The translations under genes and the position numbers were made by a program. Of a DNA stretch of 30,401 bases, positions 1 through 7,298 are shown piece by piece. The notes under the pieces were generated by a model. The model was not told the DNA's origin and searched no databases. It saw nothing but the letters and a program-made list of their open reading frames with translations. The stretch's first letter is position 1. Every line of letters begins with the position of its first letter. Source of the DNA: an uncultured Collinsella sp. (GTDB taxonomy: Bacteria; Actinomycetota; Coriobacteriia; Coriobacteriales; Coriobacteriaceae); the NCBI GenBank assembly GCA_902490095.1, contig CABUCQ010000007.1:1-30401 (forward strand), given 5' to 3'.

Positions 1-129
1 AACCAAGTTGCTATGTTGCGATCGCAAGTTGCGGTGTCCATGGGGCTCCTTTATGGCAGATGCTCTGTTGGCATCTATTGTAAAGGCGCACCGGTTGCCT
101 TTATGCCACGGCTGTATGAAGAGCGGGGT

Positions 130-1032
130 CTACGAGACGTGCTCAGGCGCTCCTGCCATGCGAGCCTGTTCATGTGCGCGGAGGCGCGGAAGCTCGACGG
201 TTGCCACCATGACGCCGGTTAGGATGAGGGCGGCGCCAAAGAAGGCGATGGGGCTCAGGACCTCGCCAACCAAGAAGAACGAAAAGACAGCGGAGCAGAC
301 CGGCTCAAGCGAGAAGGCGAAGCCGGTGGTCTCGGCGGGTACGTGGGGCTGCACGAGCGTCTGGGTGATAAAGCCGTAGGCAGAGCAGATGAGCGCGAGG
401 GCAACGACGACCACGATCTCGCTGGGCGTACTGGGAAGTGCGAAACCGCCAAAGACGCATGCGGCAATGCCCGAGAACAGGCCGCCAAAGCCCAGCTGCC
501 AAACGCCCAGGGACAGCGGATCGACTTCTTCGACAAAGCGCTTGGCCACGATAATGTGGCTGGCATAGATAAAGGCCGAGAGCAGCATGATGATCGCGCC
601 GGGATTCAGGCTGGTAAAGTCGGCGCCCGAGAGCAGCAGCATGCCGCAGGTGACGATAGCCGTGCCGATGAGCACCTTGCGCTCGGGGGCGCGGCGCAGC
701 AGGGCGGCGTTGGCAAACGGCACGATCACGACCGTCAGGCTCTGCAAAAAGCCGGCAGTGGAGGCAGAAGTGAGGCTGGAGCCCAAGCACATGCAGGTGA
801 GCTCGGTTGCCATAATGGCGCCGATGATAGCGGCACGAACCATAAGGTCGCGGTTGATGCGGAACGCGCGCTTGTGGAAGAGCAGCAGACAGGCCACAAA
901 GGCGATGATGCAGCGCAACGCGACGATGCTCGTGGCGTTCATGCTGTCCATGCCGATCTTCATGAGGGGATACGAAAAGCCCCATGCGACGGGAACGGAA
1001 AATGAGAGCGCGATTGCTTTTTTGCGATCCAT
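130..1032 (-). CDS. DMT superfamily (EamA) transporter
   Basis: A 300-residue polytopic inner-membrane protein with about ten hydrophobic segments arranged as two EamA repeats, the usual size and architecture of drug/metabolite transporters. The N-terminal segment contains a WGFSYPLMKIG stretch typical of the start of an EamA repeat, and the second repeat ends with a FFGAALILTGV motif. These proteins export amino acids, metabolites or drugs; the substrate cannot be read from sequence. The ATG start is supported by AAAGGAG four bases upstream on the minus strand. It is transcribed divergently from a LysR regulator at 1191, a common arrangement in which the regulator controls the exporter. That link is inferred. 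Confidence 0.9.
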   Translation of the reverse strand: MDRKKAIALSFSVPVAWGFSYPLMKIGMDSMNATSIVALRCIIAFVACLLLFHKRAFRINRDLMVRAAIIGAIMATELTCMCLGSSLTSASTAGFLQSLTVVIVPFANAALLRRAPERKVLIGTAIVTCGMLLLSGADFTSLNPGAIIMLLSAFIYASHIIVAKRFVEEVDPLSLGVWQLGFGGLFSGIAACVFGGFALPSTPSEIVVVVALALICSAYGFITQTLVQPHVPAETTGFAFSLEPVCSAVFSFFLVGEVLSPIAFFGAALILTGVMVATVELPRLRAHEQARMAGAPEHVS

Positions 1033-1190
1033 GGGACTCCTTTTGTTACAGAACGGTTTCGCACAAAGGATTCTGCTCTCAGATGTTGATGTAGTAAAGC
1101 GAATGTATCTTCAGTATGATTAAGAAACGCTAAAGTAGGCGCGAAAAGCGCTGGCAAAACGTTTTACGGCTGCATTGATGTGGAGGCACG
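1033..1190. promoter_or_regulatory. Divergent promoter region, EamA exporter / LysR regulator
   Basis: This 158-bp gap separates two divergently transcribed genes and must carry both promoters. It is visibly more AT-rich than the flanking genes around 1085-1135. I could not identify a convincing -35/-10 pair or a clean T-N11-A inverted repeat, so the regulatory role rests on gene arrangement alone. Confidence 0.4.
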
Positions 1191-2057
1191 ATGGCATCGC
1201 GGTATCAGATTGTTTGTATGGTGGTCGACCGCGGCAGCCTTAAAGGCGCGGCGGACGAGTTGGGCTATACGCAAAGTGCGGTGAGCCAGGCCGTCAAGGC
1301 GCTCGAGCGCGAGCTGGGCACCACGCTTATCGAGCGCGGAAAGCAGGGCGTTTCGCTTACGCGCGACGGTAAACAATATCTGCCGTACCTGCGCCAGATT
1401 GTGACCGCCGAGCTCGAGCTCGAGGGCAAGCGGCAGGAGCTGCTGGGGCTTTCGTCGACTGATATTCGCATCGCGACGTTTACCAACGTGAGTCGAACCG
1501 TGTTGCCGCGCGTGATCCGCGATTTTGGAGCCCTGCACCCGGGCGTACGCTTTACCCTCAAGCAGGGCGATTACACGCGCAACGCCCAGTGGGTGCACGA
1601 TGGCGTGGTTGATTTTTGCTTTACGGCACGCGGATTTACCGCTGGGCTCGAGAAGCGCGTGGTCTATCACGACGAGTTGGTGGCATTGTTGCCGGCCGCG
1701 CATCCGCTGACGGCAAAGGAAAAGGTGACACTCGCCGACCTGGCGTCCGAGCCGTTTGTACTGCTGGATGAGGGCGAACAGAGCCTGGTGCTCGATGCAT
1801 TTGCGGCGCATGGGCTGTCGCCGCACGTGACGAGCGAGGTGACTGACGACTACACCATCATGGCGATGGTGGAGGAGGGCCTAGGCGTGAGCATGCTCTA
1901 CCGTCGTACTGTGGAGGGCATGCGAGCCGATATTCGTGTGCGGCCCATCGTGCATGCCCCCTCGCGCGACGTGGTGGCCGCCTGGCGCAGCTGGGACACC
2001 ATGCCTATCGCCACGAGGCGCTTTATCGACTATATGAGCTCGCATATTGTCAATTAA
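1191..2057 (+). CDS. LysR family transcriptional regulator
   Basis: A 288-residue protein with an N-terminal winged helix-turn-helix (about residues 5-63; GSLKGAADELGYTQSAVSQ is the recognition region) followed by a periplasmic-binding-protein-like effector domain. Length and domain order are standard for LysR regulators. The ATG is preceded by GGAGG at 1182-1186. It probably binds the intergenic region to its left and controls the divergent exporter; this is inferred from position. The effector ligand is unknown. Confidence 0.9.
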   Translation: MASRYQIVCMVVDRGSLKGAADELGYTQSAVSQAVKALERELGTTLIERGKQGVSLTRDGKQYLPYLRQIVTAELELEGKRQELLGLSSTDIRIATFTNVSRTVLPRVIRDFGALHPGVRFTLKQGDYTRNAQWVHDGVVDFCFTARGFTAGLEKRVVYHDELVALLPAAHPLTAKEKVTLADLASEPFVLLDEGEQSLVLDAFAAHGLSPHVTSEVTDDYTIMAMVEEGLGVSMLYRRTVEGMRADIRVRPIVHAPSRDVVAAWRSWDTMPIATRRFIDYMSSHIVN

Positions 2058-2084
2058 TGACTGTCGTGGCGTTGAGTGCGGTGT

Positions 2085-3467
2085 TTAGCGGGCTGTCGCT
2101 TTGGCTTGGGTGGCGCGATAGGTGCGTGCCGGGTGGCAGAGTAGCACCGCCACGACCATAAAGAACGCCGTGGTGCCCAGGCTGATGGGGTAGACCATCA
2201 TGATGTTCGCAAAGGTGCGGAAGTGCGGGAACACGCAGAACACCCAGTAGAAGCGGATGCCGCAGACGCAGATCATGGTGATGAGGGCGGGTGTGAGCGA
2301 GATGCCAAAGCCGCGCAGGTAGCCTGACATGTTTTCGTAGAACATGCTAAAGGCGTACGCCGGGAAGATCGAGCACACGCGGATATAGCCGATCGAGACG
2401 ATGTTGGGATCGCTGTTGAACAGCGACAAGATCTCGCGCCCCAGGCCGACAATAACGATGATCGTGGTGAGCGCGACGATACCGCCTTCGACCAGGCAGA
2501 CCTTGAGCGTTTTGGTGCAGCGGTCGATCTGGCGGGCACCGTGGTTTTGTCCCACAAAGGTGGTGCACGCCTGGCTAAAGCTGTTGAGCAGGTTGTAGCA
2601 TACGTACTCCAAGCTCATGGCGGCGCTCGATGCCGCCATGACCTCGGTGCCCAGGCTGTTGATGGCGGACTGGATGATGATGTTGGCTACGGCAAAGACG
2701 GCGCTTTGGATGCCGGCTGGCAGGCCGATCTTGACGATGCGCTTGAGGGCGACGGGGTCGATAGCCAGGTCGCGTGGGGTGACGCGGACGACGGAGTCGG
2801 TCTTGAGCAGGCGGATAAAGAGTGTGGCGGCGCTGACGGTGTAGGCGATGGCGGTGGCGATGGCGACGCCCGCGACACCCCAGTGGAGTACGGGGACAAA
2901 GATGAGGTCCAGGCCAATGTTGAGGACGGTGGACACGGCAAGCGCCTGCAGCGGCATGCGGGTGATGCCGACGGAGCGGAAGATCGCAGCCTCAAAGTTG
3001 TAGAGCAAGATCGAGGGCATGCTCAGCAAAAAGACGCGCAGGTAGAGCGAAGCGAGCGGCATGGTTTCGGCGGGAACGTTGAGGGCGGCGAGCATGGGCT
3101 CGGCAAAGATCTCGCCCAGCGCGATGACGATAAAGCCCACGAGCGCCATTAAGATCGAGGTATGGACGGCGCGTTTGACCATGCTCTGATCGTCGCGGCC
3201 GATAGCGTTGGCGATGACCACGTTGGAGCCAAGCGACATGCCAATAAACAGGTTGAGCATAAGACTGGTAAGCGGAACATTGGAGCCGACCGCCGCCATG
3301 GCGAGGGTTCCCTGGTCGCCCGAGAAGTTACCGATGATGACCGTGGCGATGAGGTTCGACAGCTGCTCCAAGATGCTCGTGGCGGCCACGGGGAAGGCGA
3401 ACAGGGGAATATTGCGCCACAGCGAACCGGTGGTCATGTCAATGTGCTTAGATGCGGTATCAGCCAT
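2085..3467 (-). CDS. MATE family efflux transporter
   Basis: A 460-residue membrane protein with about twelve hydrophobic segments in two similar halves, the architecture of MATE (multidrug and toxic compound extrusion) antiporters, which export cationic compounds using a Na+ or H+ gradient. The N-terminal half has the GSLWRNIPLFAFPVAATSILEQL region and the second half starts near the G-L-P-A-G-I-Q-S motif that is common in the family. The ATG at 3467 has only a weak GAGAG ribosome binding site. It ends 27 bases from the convergent LysR gene. Substrate is not deducible. Confidence 0.9.
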   Translation of the reverse strand: MADTASKHIDMTTGSLWRNIPLFAFPVAATSILEQLSNLIATVIIGNFSGDQGTLAMAAVGSNVPLTSLMLNLFIGMSLGSNVVIANAIGRDDQSMVKRAVHTSILMALVGFIVIALGEIFAEPMLAALNVPAETMPLASLYLRVFLLSMPSILLYNFEAAIFRSVGITRMPLQALAVSTVLNIGLDLIFVPVLHWGVAGVAIATAIAYTVSAATLFIRLLKTDSVVRVTPRDLAIDPVALKRIVKIGLPAGIQSAVFAVANIIIQSAINSLGTEVMAASSAAMSLEYVCYNLLNSFSQACTTFVGQNHGARQIDRCTKTLKVCLVEGGIVALTTIIVIVGLGREILSLFNSDPNIVSIGYIRVCSIFPAYAFSMFYENMSGYLRGFGISLTPALITMICVCGIRFYWVFCVFPHFRTFANIMMVYPISLGTTAFFMVVAVLLCHPARTYRATQAKATAR

Positions 3468-3536
3468 ACGCTCTCAATCTCTAATATGCTTTTCCGTGCT
3501 TATTTGCGCAGATGATGATACTCCTAATGCATTCAG

Positions 3537-3590
3537 TCGGCACTTGGGGGCGTTCCTTTTCTGCCGGCAGTTGGGGACACTCCTTGTCTC
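3537..3590. repeat. Possible GGGGACA-type intergenic repeat
   Basis: Within the MATE / rRNA methyltransferase gap there are two successive similar blocks: CGGCACTTGGGGGCGTTCC and CCGGCAGTTGGGGACACTCC, about 30 bp apart and separated by TTTTCTG. The block is T-rich and resembles dispersed GGGGACA-containing intergenic repeats. No second full copy lies in this window, so the repeat status is an inference from the internal similarity. Confidence 0.4.
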
Positions 3591-3658
3591 TTCTATGACT
3601 AGGTTGGGAAGGCGTGCGACAATGGTGGGCGTTGTGTTGTTCGCGCTAAGGAGTAGCC

Positions 3659-4474
3659 ATGTTGTTGTGTCCCGTTTGCCATGAGCCGTTGGTGGACAAT
3701 GAGCGCGGTGCTGCATGCGCGGGAGGACACCGGTTTGACCGTGCGCGCGAGGGCTATCTATATCTACTGCGCTCATCCAAGAGCGGCGACTCCATGGGTG
3801 ATCCTAAGTCGCAGGCACGCAGCCGTCGCGACTTTCTGAACCGCGGTTACTATGCGCCGTTGCGCGATGCGATGGTTGAGCTGGCGCGCGAACGGGTGTC
3901 TGGGCGCGCCACGTCTGCGAACGGACCCATGACGCTGCTCGATATTTGCTGCGGCGAGGGCTATTACACCAGCGCCATGGGCGCGGTGCCGGGCGTGGAT
4001 GCTTACGGTTTCGACCTGGGCAAAGAGATGGTGCGCCTTGCCGCCAAGCGCGGCGATGCGACCTACTTCGTGGCCAACATGAAGGACATCCCCGTGGCCG
4101 ATGGCGCCTTCGATATGGTGACCGAGCTCTTCGCTCCCTTTAACGAGCGCGAATTTGCCCGCGTGCTGGCTCCAGAGGGCTCACTCTATACCGTGGTGCC
4201 GGGTGCCCGTCATCTCTTTGGGCTCAAGGAGGTGCTCTACGATACGCCGTACCTTAACGATGAGAAGCTGCCGAAGACCACCGAGCTCGAGTTGGTCGGA
4301 ACGCAGCGGGTGTCTGCGAACATTACGCTCCAGACCCAGGCAGACATCGAGGCGGTGTTCCAGATGACGCCGTACTACTACCGCACGCGCCCCGCCGACA
4401 AAGAGCGTCTGGCAAACTTGGACACGCTCCAGACCGATATCGACTTCATCATCGCCGAGTACCGCCACAGCTAA
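3659..4474 (+). CDS. 23S rRNA (guanine-N1)-methyltransferase, RlmA family
   Basis: A 271-residue protein with the RlmA layout. An N-terminal zinc site is formed by C4, C7, C20 and H24 (CPVC...C...GH), and a Rossmann methyltransferase domain carries the SAM-binding motif LLDICCGEGYY at about residues 93-103. RlmA enzymes methylate N1 of G745 or G748 in helix 35 of 23S rRNA; which nucleotide cannot be decided here. RlmA(II) is the usual Gram-positive form and affects sensitivity to macrolides such as tylosin. The start is supported by AAGGAG at the correct distance. It is convergent with the next gene across a strong terminator. Confidence 0.85.
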   Translation: MLLCPVCHEPLVDNERGAACAGGHRFDRAREGYLYLLRSSKSGDSMGDPKSQARSRRDFLNRGYYAPLRDAMVELARERVSGRATSANGPMTLLDICCGEGYYTSAMGAVPGVDAYGFDLGKEMVRLAAKRGDATYFVANMKDIPVADGAFDMVTELFAPFNEREFARVLAPEGSLYTVVPGARHLFGLKEVLYDTPYLNDEKLPKTTELELVGTQRVSANITLQTQADIEAVFQMTPYYYRTRPADKERLANLDTLQTDIDFIIAEYRHS

Positions 4475-4476
4475 CA

Positions 4477-4527
4477 ACCTGCCAAAAAGGGACAGGTTTG
4501 TTTCGGTAGGTTTTATCTGGGCAAACG
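4477..4527. repeat. Half copy of the REPIN-like repeat found at 21097-21198
   Basis: Beginning three bases after the methyltransferase stop codon, 35 bp (4477-4511) match the left arm of the 21-kb element at 32 of 35 positions, with a shared core AAAAAGGGACAGGTTT. The following bases (ATCTGGGCAAACGTAAAG) match the reverse complement of that element's spacer with few differences. The second arm is missing, so this is one REP unit plus spacer running directly into the terminator. Confidence 0.7.
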
Positions 4528-4528
4528 T

Positions 4529-4566
4529 AAAGGGCCGACCGCGGAGATGCGCGATCGGCCCTTTTT
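4529..4566. terminator. Rho-independent terminator between convergent genes
   Basis: A 15-bp stem (4529-4543 with 4550-4564, AAAGGGCCGA... / ...TCGGCCCTTT) with one C-A mismatch on the plus strand that becomes a T-G wobble on the minus strand. It encloses a short loop and is followed by a T run on the plus strand. It lies between the methyltransferase and the convergent membrane protein gene and can serve both. Confidence 0.85.
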
Positions 4567-4602
4567 AGCTGCTTGGCTGCAGAGGTTATGAGAAGCGAGC
4601 GC

Positions 4603-5004
4603 TTACAGGCGGTCCTTGTTCTCGGCCTTAACGGCGTGCGCCTGCTGAACAAAGAACAGATCGTACACCACGATGACAAAGGCACCATAGTTGATGGCGT
4701 CGCCGCCGAACGCGGGGAGCGTGAGCACGGCCTGCGCAATCGTGGCGACCGCGGCGATGATGCCGAGCTTAAACGCGCCATCCACCTGCGAAGGCTTGTT
4801 GGCGCCCTTGATGCCCGCAACGCCCGCGGCGAGGTCGATGAGACCCTTGGCGATAAGCACGACCGCGGCGAGCATGGCGTTCGGTCCGTAGGTGGACTCG
4901 AGCTTGCCGGTCGCGATGCCGGCGATTCCAATGACGAGACTGGCGATGCCCAAAACAAAATAGATGAGGGCAAGGATTTTGAGTGTCTTGCGAGTGAAGC
5001 TCAT
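4603..5004 (-). CDS. Four-helix membrane protein, function unknown
   Basis: A 133-residue protein with four hydrophobic helices (about residues 8-31, 42-66, 78-99 and 104-123), joined by short loops rich in Gly and Ala. The start chosen is the ATG at 5004, which has AGGA seven to ten bases upstream; an in-frame start at 5073 would add 23 residues without membrane character and without a ribosome binding site. I do not recognise a named family; small Coriobacteriia membrane proteins of this kind are usually annotated as hypothetical. Upstream lies a perfect 9-bp inverted repeat that may be an operator. Confidence 0.75.
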   Translation of the reverse strand: MSFTRKTLKILALIYFVLGIASLVIGIAGIATGKLESTYGPNAMLAAVVLIAKGLIDLAAGVAGIKGANKPSQVDGAFKLGIIAAVATIAQAVLTLPAFGGDAINYGAFVIVVYDLFFVQQAHAVKAENKDRL

Positions 5005-5044
5005 GGCTGGTCCTTTCGATACGAGTACGCCAACCTGGCGCACC

Positions 5045-5075
5045 CAATGTGCTGCACATATGGTGAAGCACATTG
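5045..5075. promoter_or_regulatory. Inverted repeat upstream of the four-helix membrane protein
   Basis: CAATGTGCT (5045-5053) and AGCACATTG (5067-5075) form a perfect 9-bp inverted repeat with a 13-base spacer, 41 bases upstream of the ATG at 5004. The left arm overlaps a second small dyad (TGTGC/GCACA). The size and spacing suit a dimeric repressor or activator site; no such protein is identified. Confidence 0.45.
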
Positions 5076-5232
5076 TAGTTCAACGGGGCGATGCATGCGT
5101 TTGAAAGCGTCTCTTGCCTGCACGGTCCAACCTTTCAAAAAGGAAAGCCAGCTGTAAGGCAAATCGATGGCAGCCCATGTGCGGCGCTGCGATGATGAGG
5201 TCGTAACAAGGAGCTGGTCTCAAGGAGGAGTC

Positions 5233-5376
5233 ATGATGTACGGAGCAGGGCAAGTGCGTGAGCCGCGGTCGTTGGGAAGGCGCATGGGTGATTCTGTGAT
5301 CGCTGCCGTGTGCACGGGATTGATGGCGGTGCTTTGCATTGGGATGCTGTGGACTATGTCGCATGTGGGACAATAA
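5233..5376 (+). CDS. Small single-pass membrane protein (47 aa)
   Basis: A 47-residue protein with a basic N-terminus (RSLGRR) and one hydrophobic helix at about residues 21-42, ending in SHVGQ. A near-perfect ribosome binding site (AAGGAGG at 5222-5228) sits at the right distance from the ATG at 5233, which argues for real translation. A longer in-frame reading from 5167 lacks such a site. The gene stands alone between a divergent membrane protein gene and rsmJ. No family is recognised and no function is proposed. Confidence 0.6.
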   Translation: MMYGAGQVREPRSLGRRMGDSVIAAVCTGLMAVLCIGMLWTMSHVGQ

Positions 5377-5439
5377 CGGACGGTTGGGTGCCGACATGAA
5401 TGGCGCCCATGTATTCGTTTTGTTTGCTAAGGAGTGCCC

Positions 5440-6156
5440 ATGGGCGTCGTCGATCCCTTTTCTGTTGCTCGGGCCGCGGGGCTCGAGTTAACCAGGACGC
5501 CCGAGGGCCTCACGCTCACCGATGGCACGATGGAGCTGCGAGCCGATTTTGCCCGCATGCTTCCACGACTCAAGCAGGGCCGCCTGCAACAGGAGCTGCT
5601 GGTGAAGGCCGCACGCGCGAAAGGCGTCGAACAGCCGTGGGCAATCGATGCCACGGCAGGTTTTGGCGAGGATTCGCTGCTGCTTGCTGCCGCGGGCTTT
5701 ACGGTCGATTTGTATGAGCAGGACTGTGTAATCGCGGCGCTGCTGCAGGATGCCTTGGACCGTGCGGCGGACGATCCGGCGCTTGCGGATGCCGTGGCGC
5801 GCATGCGCCTGCATGCGGGCGAGGACAGCATCGCCGGTCTTCGCCATGCGGCTGAGCTGGTCGAGCAGGGCGAGCTCGTCGCGCCCGATGTGGTATATCT
5901 AGACCCCATGTTCCCCGAGCGCACCAAGAGCGCGGCGGTCAAAAAGAAGTTTCAACTGCTGCATCATTTGGAGCAGCCGTGCGCCGATGAGGAGACGCTG
6001 GTCGAGGCGGCGCTCGCGGTGCGTCCGCGCAAGGTCGTTATCAAGCGGCCGGTAAAGGGGCCACTGCTTGCCGGCGTTAAGCCGAGCTATCAACTTGCGG
6101 GCAAGGCCGTTCGTTACGATGTTTTGGTGCCGCCACGTCCGTCGTTTGCCGAATAG
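5440..6156 (+). CDS. rsmJ: 16S rRNA (guanine(1516)-N(2))-methyltransferase RsmJ
   Basis: A 238-residue class I methyltransferase. The SAM-binding segment IDATAGFGED lies at about residues 69-78, the following acidic-loop region includes YEQD, and the catalytic-type motif DPMFPER starts at D155, followed by KSAAVKKKF. These are characteristic of RsmJ, which makes m2G1516 in the 16S rRNA small-subunit 3' region. The start is the ATG at 5440, with AAGGAG ending six bases before it; a GTG two codons earlier overlaps that site and is unlikely. RsmJ is best known from Gammaproteobacteria, so its occurrence here is worth noting, but the motif match is strong. Confidence 0.88.
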   Translation: MGVVDPFSVARAAGLELTRTPEGLTLTDGTMELRADFARMLPRLKQGRLQQELLVKAARAKGVEQPWAIDATAGFGEDSLLLAAAGFTVDLYEQDCVIAALLQDALDRAADDPALADAVARMRLHAGEDSIAGLRHAAELVEQGELVAPDVVYLDPMFPERTKSAAVKKKFQLLHHLEQPCADEETLVEAALAVRPRKVVIKRPVKGPLLAGVKPSYQLAGKAVRYDVLVPPRPSFAE

Positions 6157-6182
6157 CGCTCAACGCGCGGGTGCAGCGCGAC

Positions 6183-6485
6183 CTATTTCCAAGGGTGCGA
6201 CGTCAAATGCCAGCCGCCGCAGTATTCGCATTTGTAGCAGGCCAAACCACGTCGCCCGCGGTTTTCGCAGTCGGCCATAACGGCCTCGGCCTCGGCGCGC
6301 GTGTCGTAACGGTTTTTGCGCTCGCACGACTTGTAGCGCCAGGCCTCATCGCGCTCGGCGTCCAGGGTGTTTCGCCGCTCGTCCTCGCGCGCAAACAGGT
6401 CGCTCATATCGCCGCCGGTGGCAGCGCCCAAAAACTCGCTTTTGGCCTTTGACCAAGCGGCTCGCTTTTTGCTCCCCATCTGCAT
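6183..6485 (-). CDS. Small Cys/His-rich protein, putative zinc-binding
   Basis: A 100-residue, highly charged protein. The C-terminus contains CYKCEYCGGWHLTSH, a CX2CX2CX3HX3H cluster that looks like a compact metal site. The central part is a charged helix (RAEAEAVMADCENRGRR). The Y-x-C-x-x-CGGWHLT ending recurs in uncharacterised actinobacterial and phage proteins. The ATG at 6485 is preceded by GGAGAGGGG; another ATG lies two codons later and a TTG five codons earlier. It is divergent from the acetyltransferase gene across a perfect 8-bp inverted repeat. Function unknown. Confidence 0.65.
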   Translation of the reverse strand: MQMGSKKRAAWSKAKSEFLGAATGGDMSDLFAREDERRNTLDAERDEAWRYKSCERKNRYDTRAEAEAVMADCENRGRRGLACYKCEYCGGWHLTSHPWK

Positions 6486-6504
6486 CGCGCCCCTCTCCAA
6501 ACGC

Positions 6505-6534
6505 TGGTATCATTGCCCAATCAAAGTGATACCA
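6505..6534. promoter_or_regulatory. Inverted repeat between divergent genes
   Basis: TGGTATCA (6505-6512) and TGATACCA (6527-6534) form a perfect 8-bp inverted repeat with a 14-base spacer, centred between the divergent starts at 6485 and 6557. The total span fits an operator covering both promoters. No cognate regulator is adjacent. Confidence 0.45.
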
Positions 6535-6556
6535 ATAAACGTGAGGTCGCCGCGTG

Positions 6557-7045
6557 ATGATCAGAAAAACCCTCGATACCGACATTCCCGCCGTCATGGC
6601 TATCTATGACGCGGCCCGCGCCTTTATGCGCGCGCATGGCAACGCCACGCAGTGGCCCGAGGGCACGCCTTCTGCCGAGCAGCTGGCTGCCGATATCGCT
6701 GCTGGTGGCAGCTATGTGTGTGAAGTCGACGGCCGCGTGGTGGCGACGTTTGCCTTTTTACCGGGCCCGGACGAGTGCTATGACGTAATTGAGGACGGTC
6801 AATGGCGTAGCGACACTCCGTACGCCGTGCTGCACCGTGTGGCATCCGACGGCACCGTGCACGGTATCGCGGCTGCGATGTTTGCCTTTGCCAAGGAGCG
6901 TGCCGATCACCTGCGCATCGACACGCATCAGGACAACCTGCCCATGCAGGGCGCGAGCCTCAAGGCGGGGTTTGAGCGCGCCGGCATCGTGTATGTGTCC
7001 GACGGTACCCCGCGCGTGGCGTTTGACTGGCTGCGCGAGGCGTAA
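6557..7045 (+). CDS. GNAT family N-acetyltransferase
   Basis: A 162-residue protein with the GNAT fold order: an N-terminal IRKTLDTDIPAVMAIYDAAR segment (motif C), a central strand pair around VCEVDGRVVATFAF, a shortened acetyl-CoA loop near VASDGTVHGIAAAMF, and a C-terminal LRIDTHQDNLPMQGASLKAGF segment (motif B). It transfers an acetyl group from acetyl-CoA to an unidentified amine. The acetyl-CoA loop lacks the textbook Q/R-x-x-G-x-G/A and is somewhat degenerate. The start is ATG 6557, with GAGG seven to ten bases upstream; a GTG one codon earlier is possible. A perfect 17-bp terminator follows. Confidence 0.85.
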   Translation: MIRKTLDTDIPAVMAIYDAARAFMRAHGNATQWPEGTPSAEQLAADIAAGGSYVCEVDGRVVATFAFLPGPDECYDVIEDGQWRSDTPYAVLHRVASDGTVHGIAAAMFAFAKERADHLRIDTHQDNLPMQGASLKAGFERAGIVYVSDGTPRVAFDWLREA

Positions 7046-7073
7046 GAGCAGGGGCGCGTGTCAACAATTTGCA

Positions 7074-7111
7074 CGAACGAAAATGGCCCCGGGTGGGGCC
7101 ATTTTCGTTCG
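7074..7111. terminator. Strong intrinsic terminator (17-bp perfect stem)
   Basis: CGAACGAAAATGGCCCC (7074-7090) pairs without mismatch to 7095-7111 across a GGGT tetraloop. The A/T-rich half of the stem means that either strand ends its hairpin in a T-rich segment (ATTTTCGTTC). It lies 29 bases after the acetyltransferase stop codon. Confidence 0.88.
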
Positions 7112-7298
7112 CTGGCTGTTTTGCAAGCCGGCTTTCGCAAGGCGCGAACCTACGAAAATCGCCGCGCGGCAACGCAGGGCGATGAGCTCGGTCGGGGGAT
7201 AGGGCCCGCTTCGCCCGCCGGCCCGTAAATTGTATCATCCAGTGTAGAACGAGGACGCCCGTTGCCGCGTGCGATGGGCTTGCAATAAGAGGAGAGCC

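Noticed and set aside
81..103. Hairpin TAAAGGC-N9-GCCTTTA as terminator for the EamA gene
   Set aside because: Only a 7-bp stem, with no T run after it on the minus strand. Too weak to call; the first 129 bases otherwise show nothing definable.
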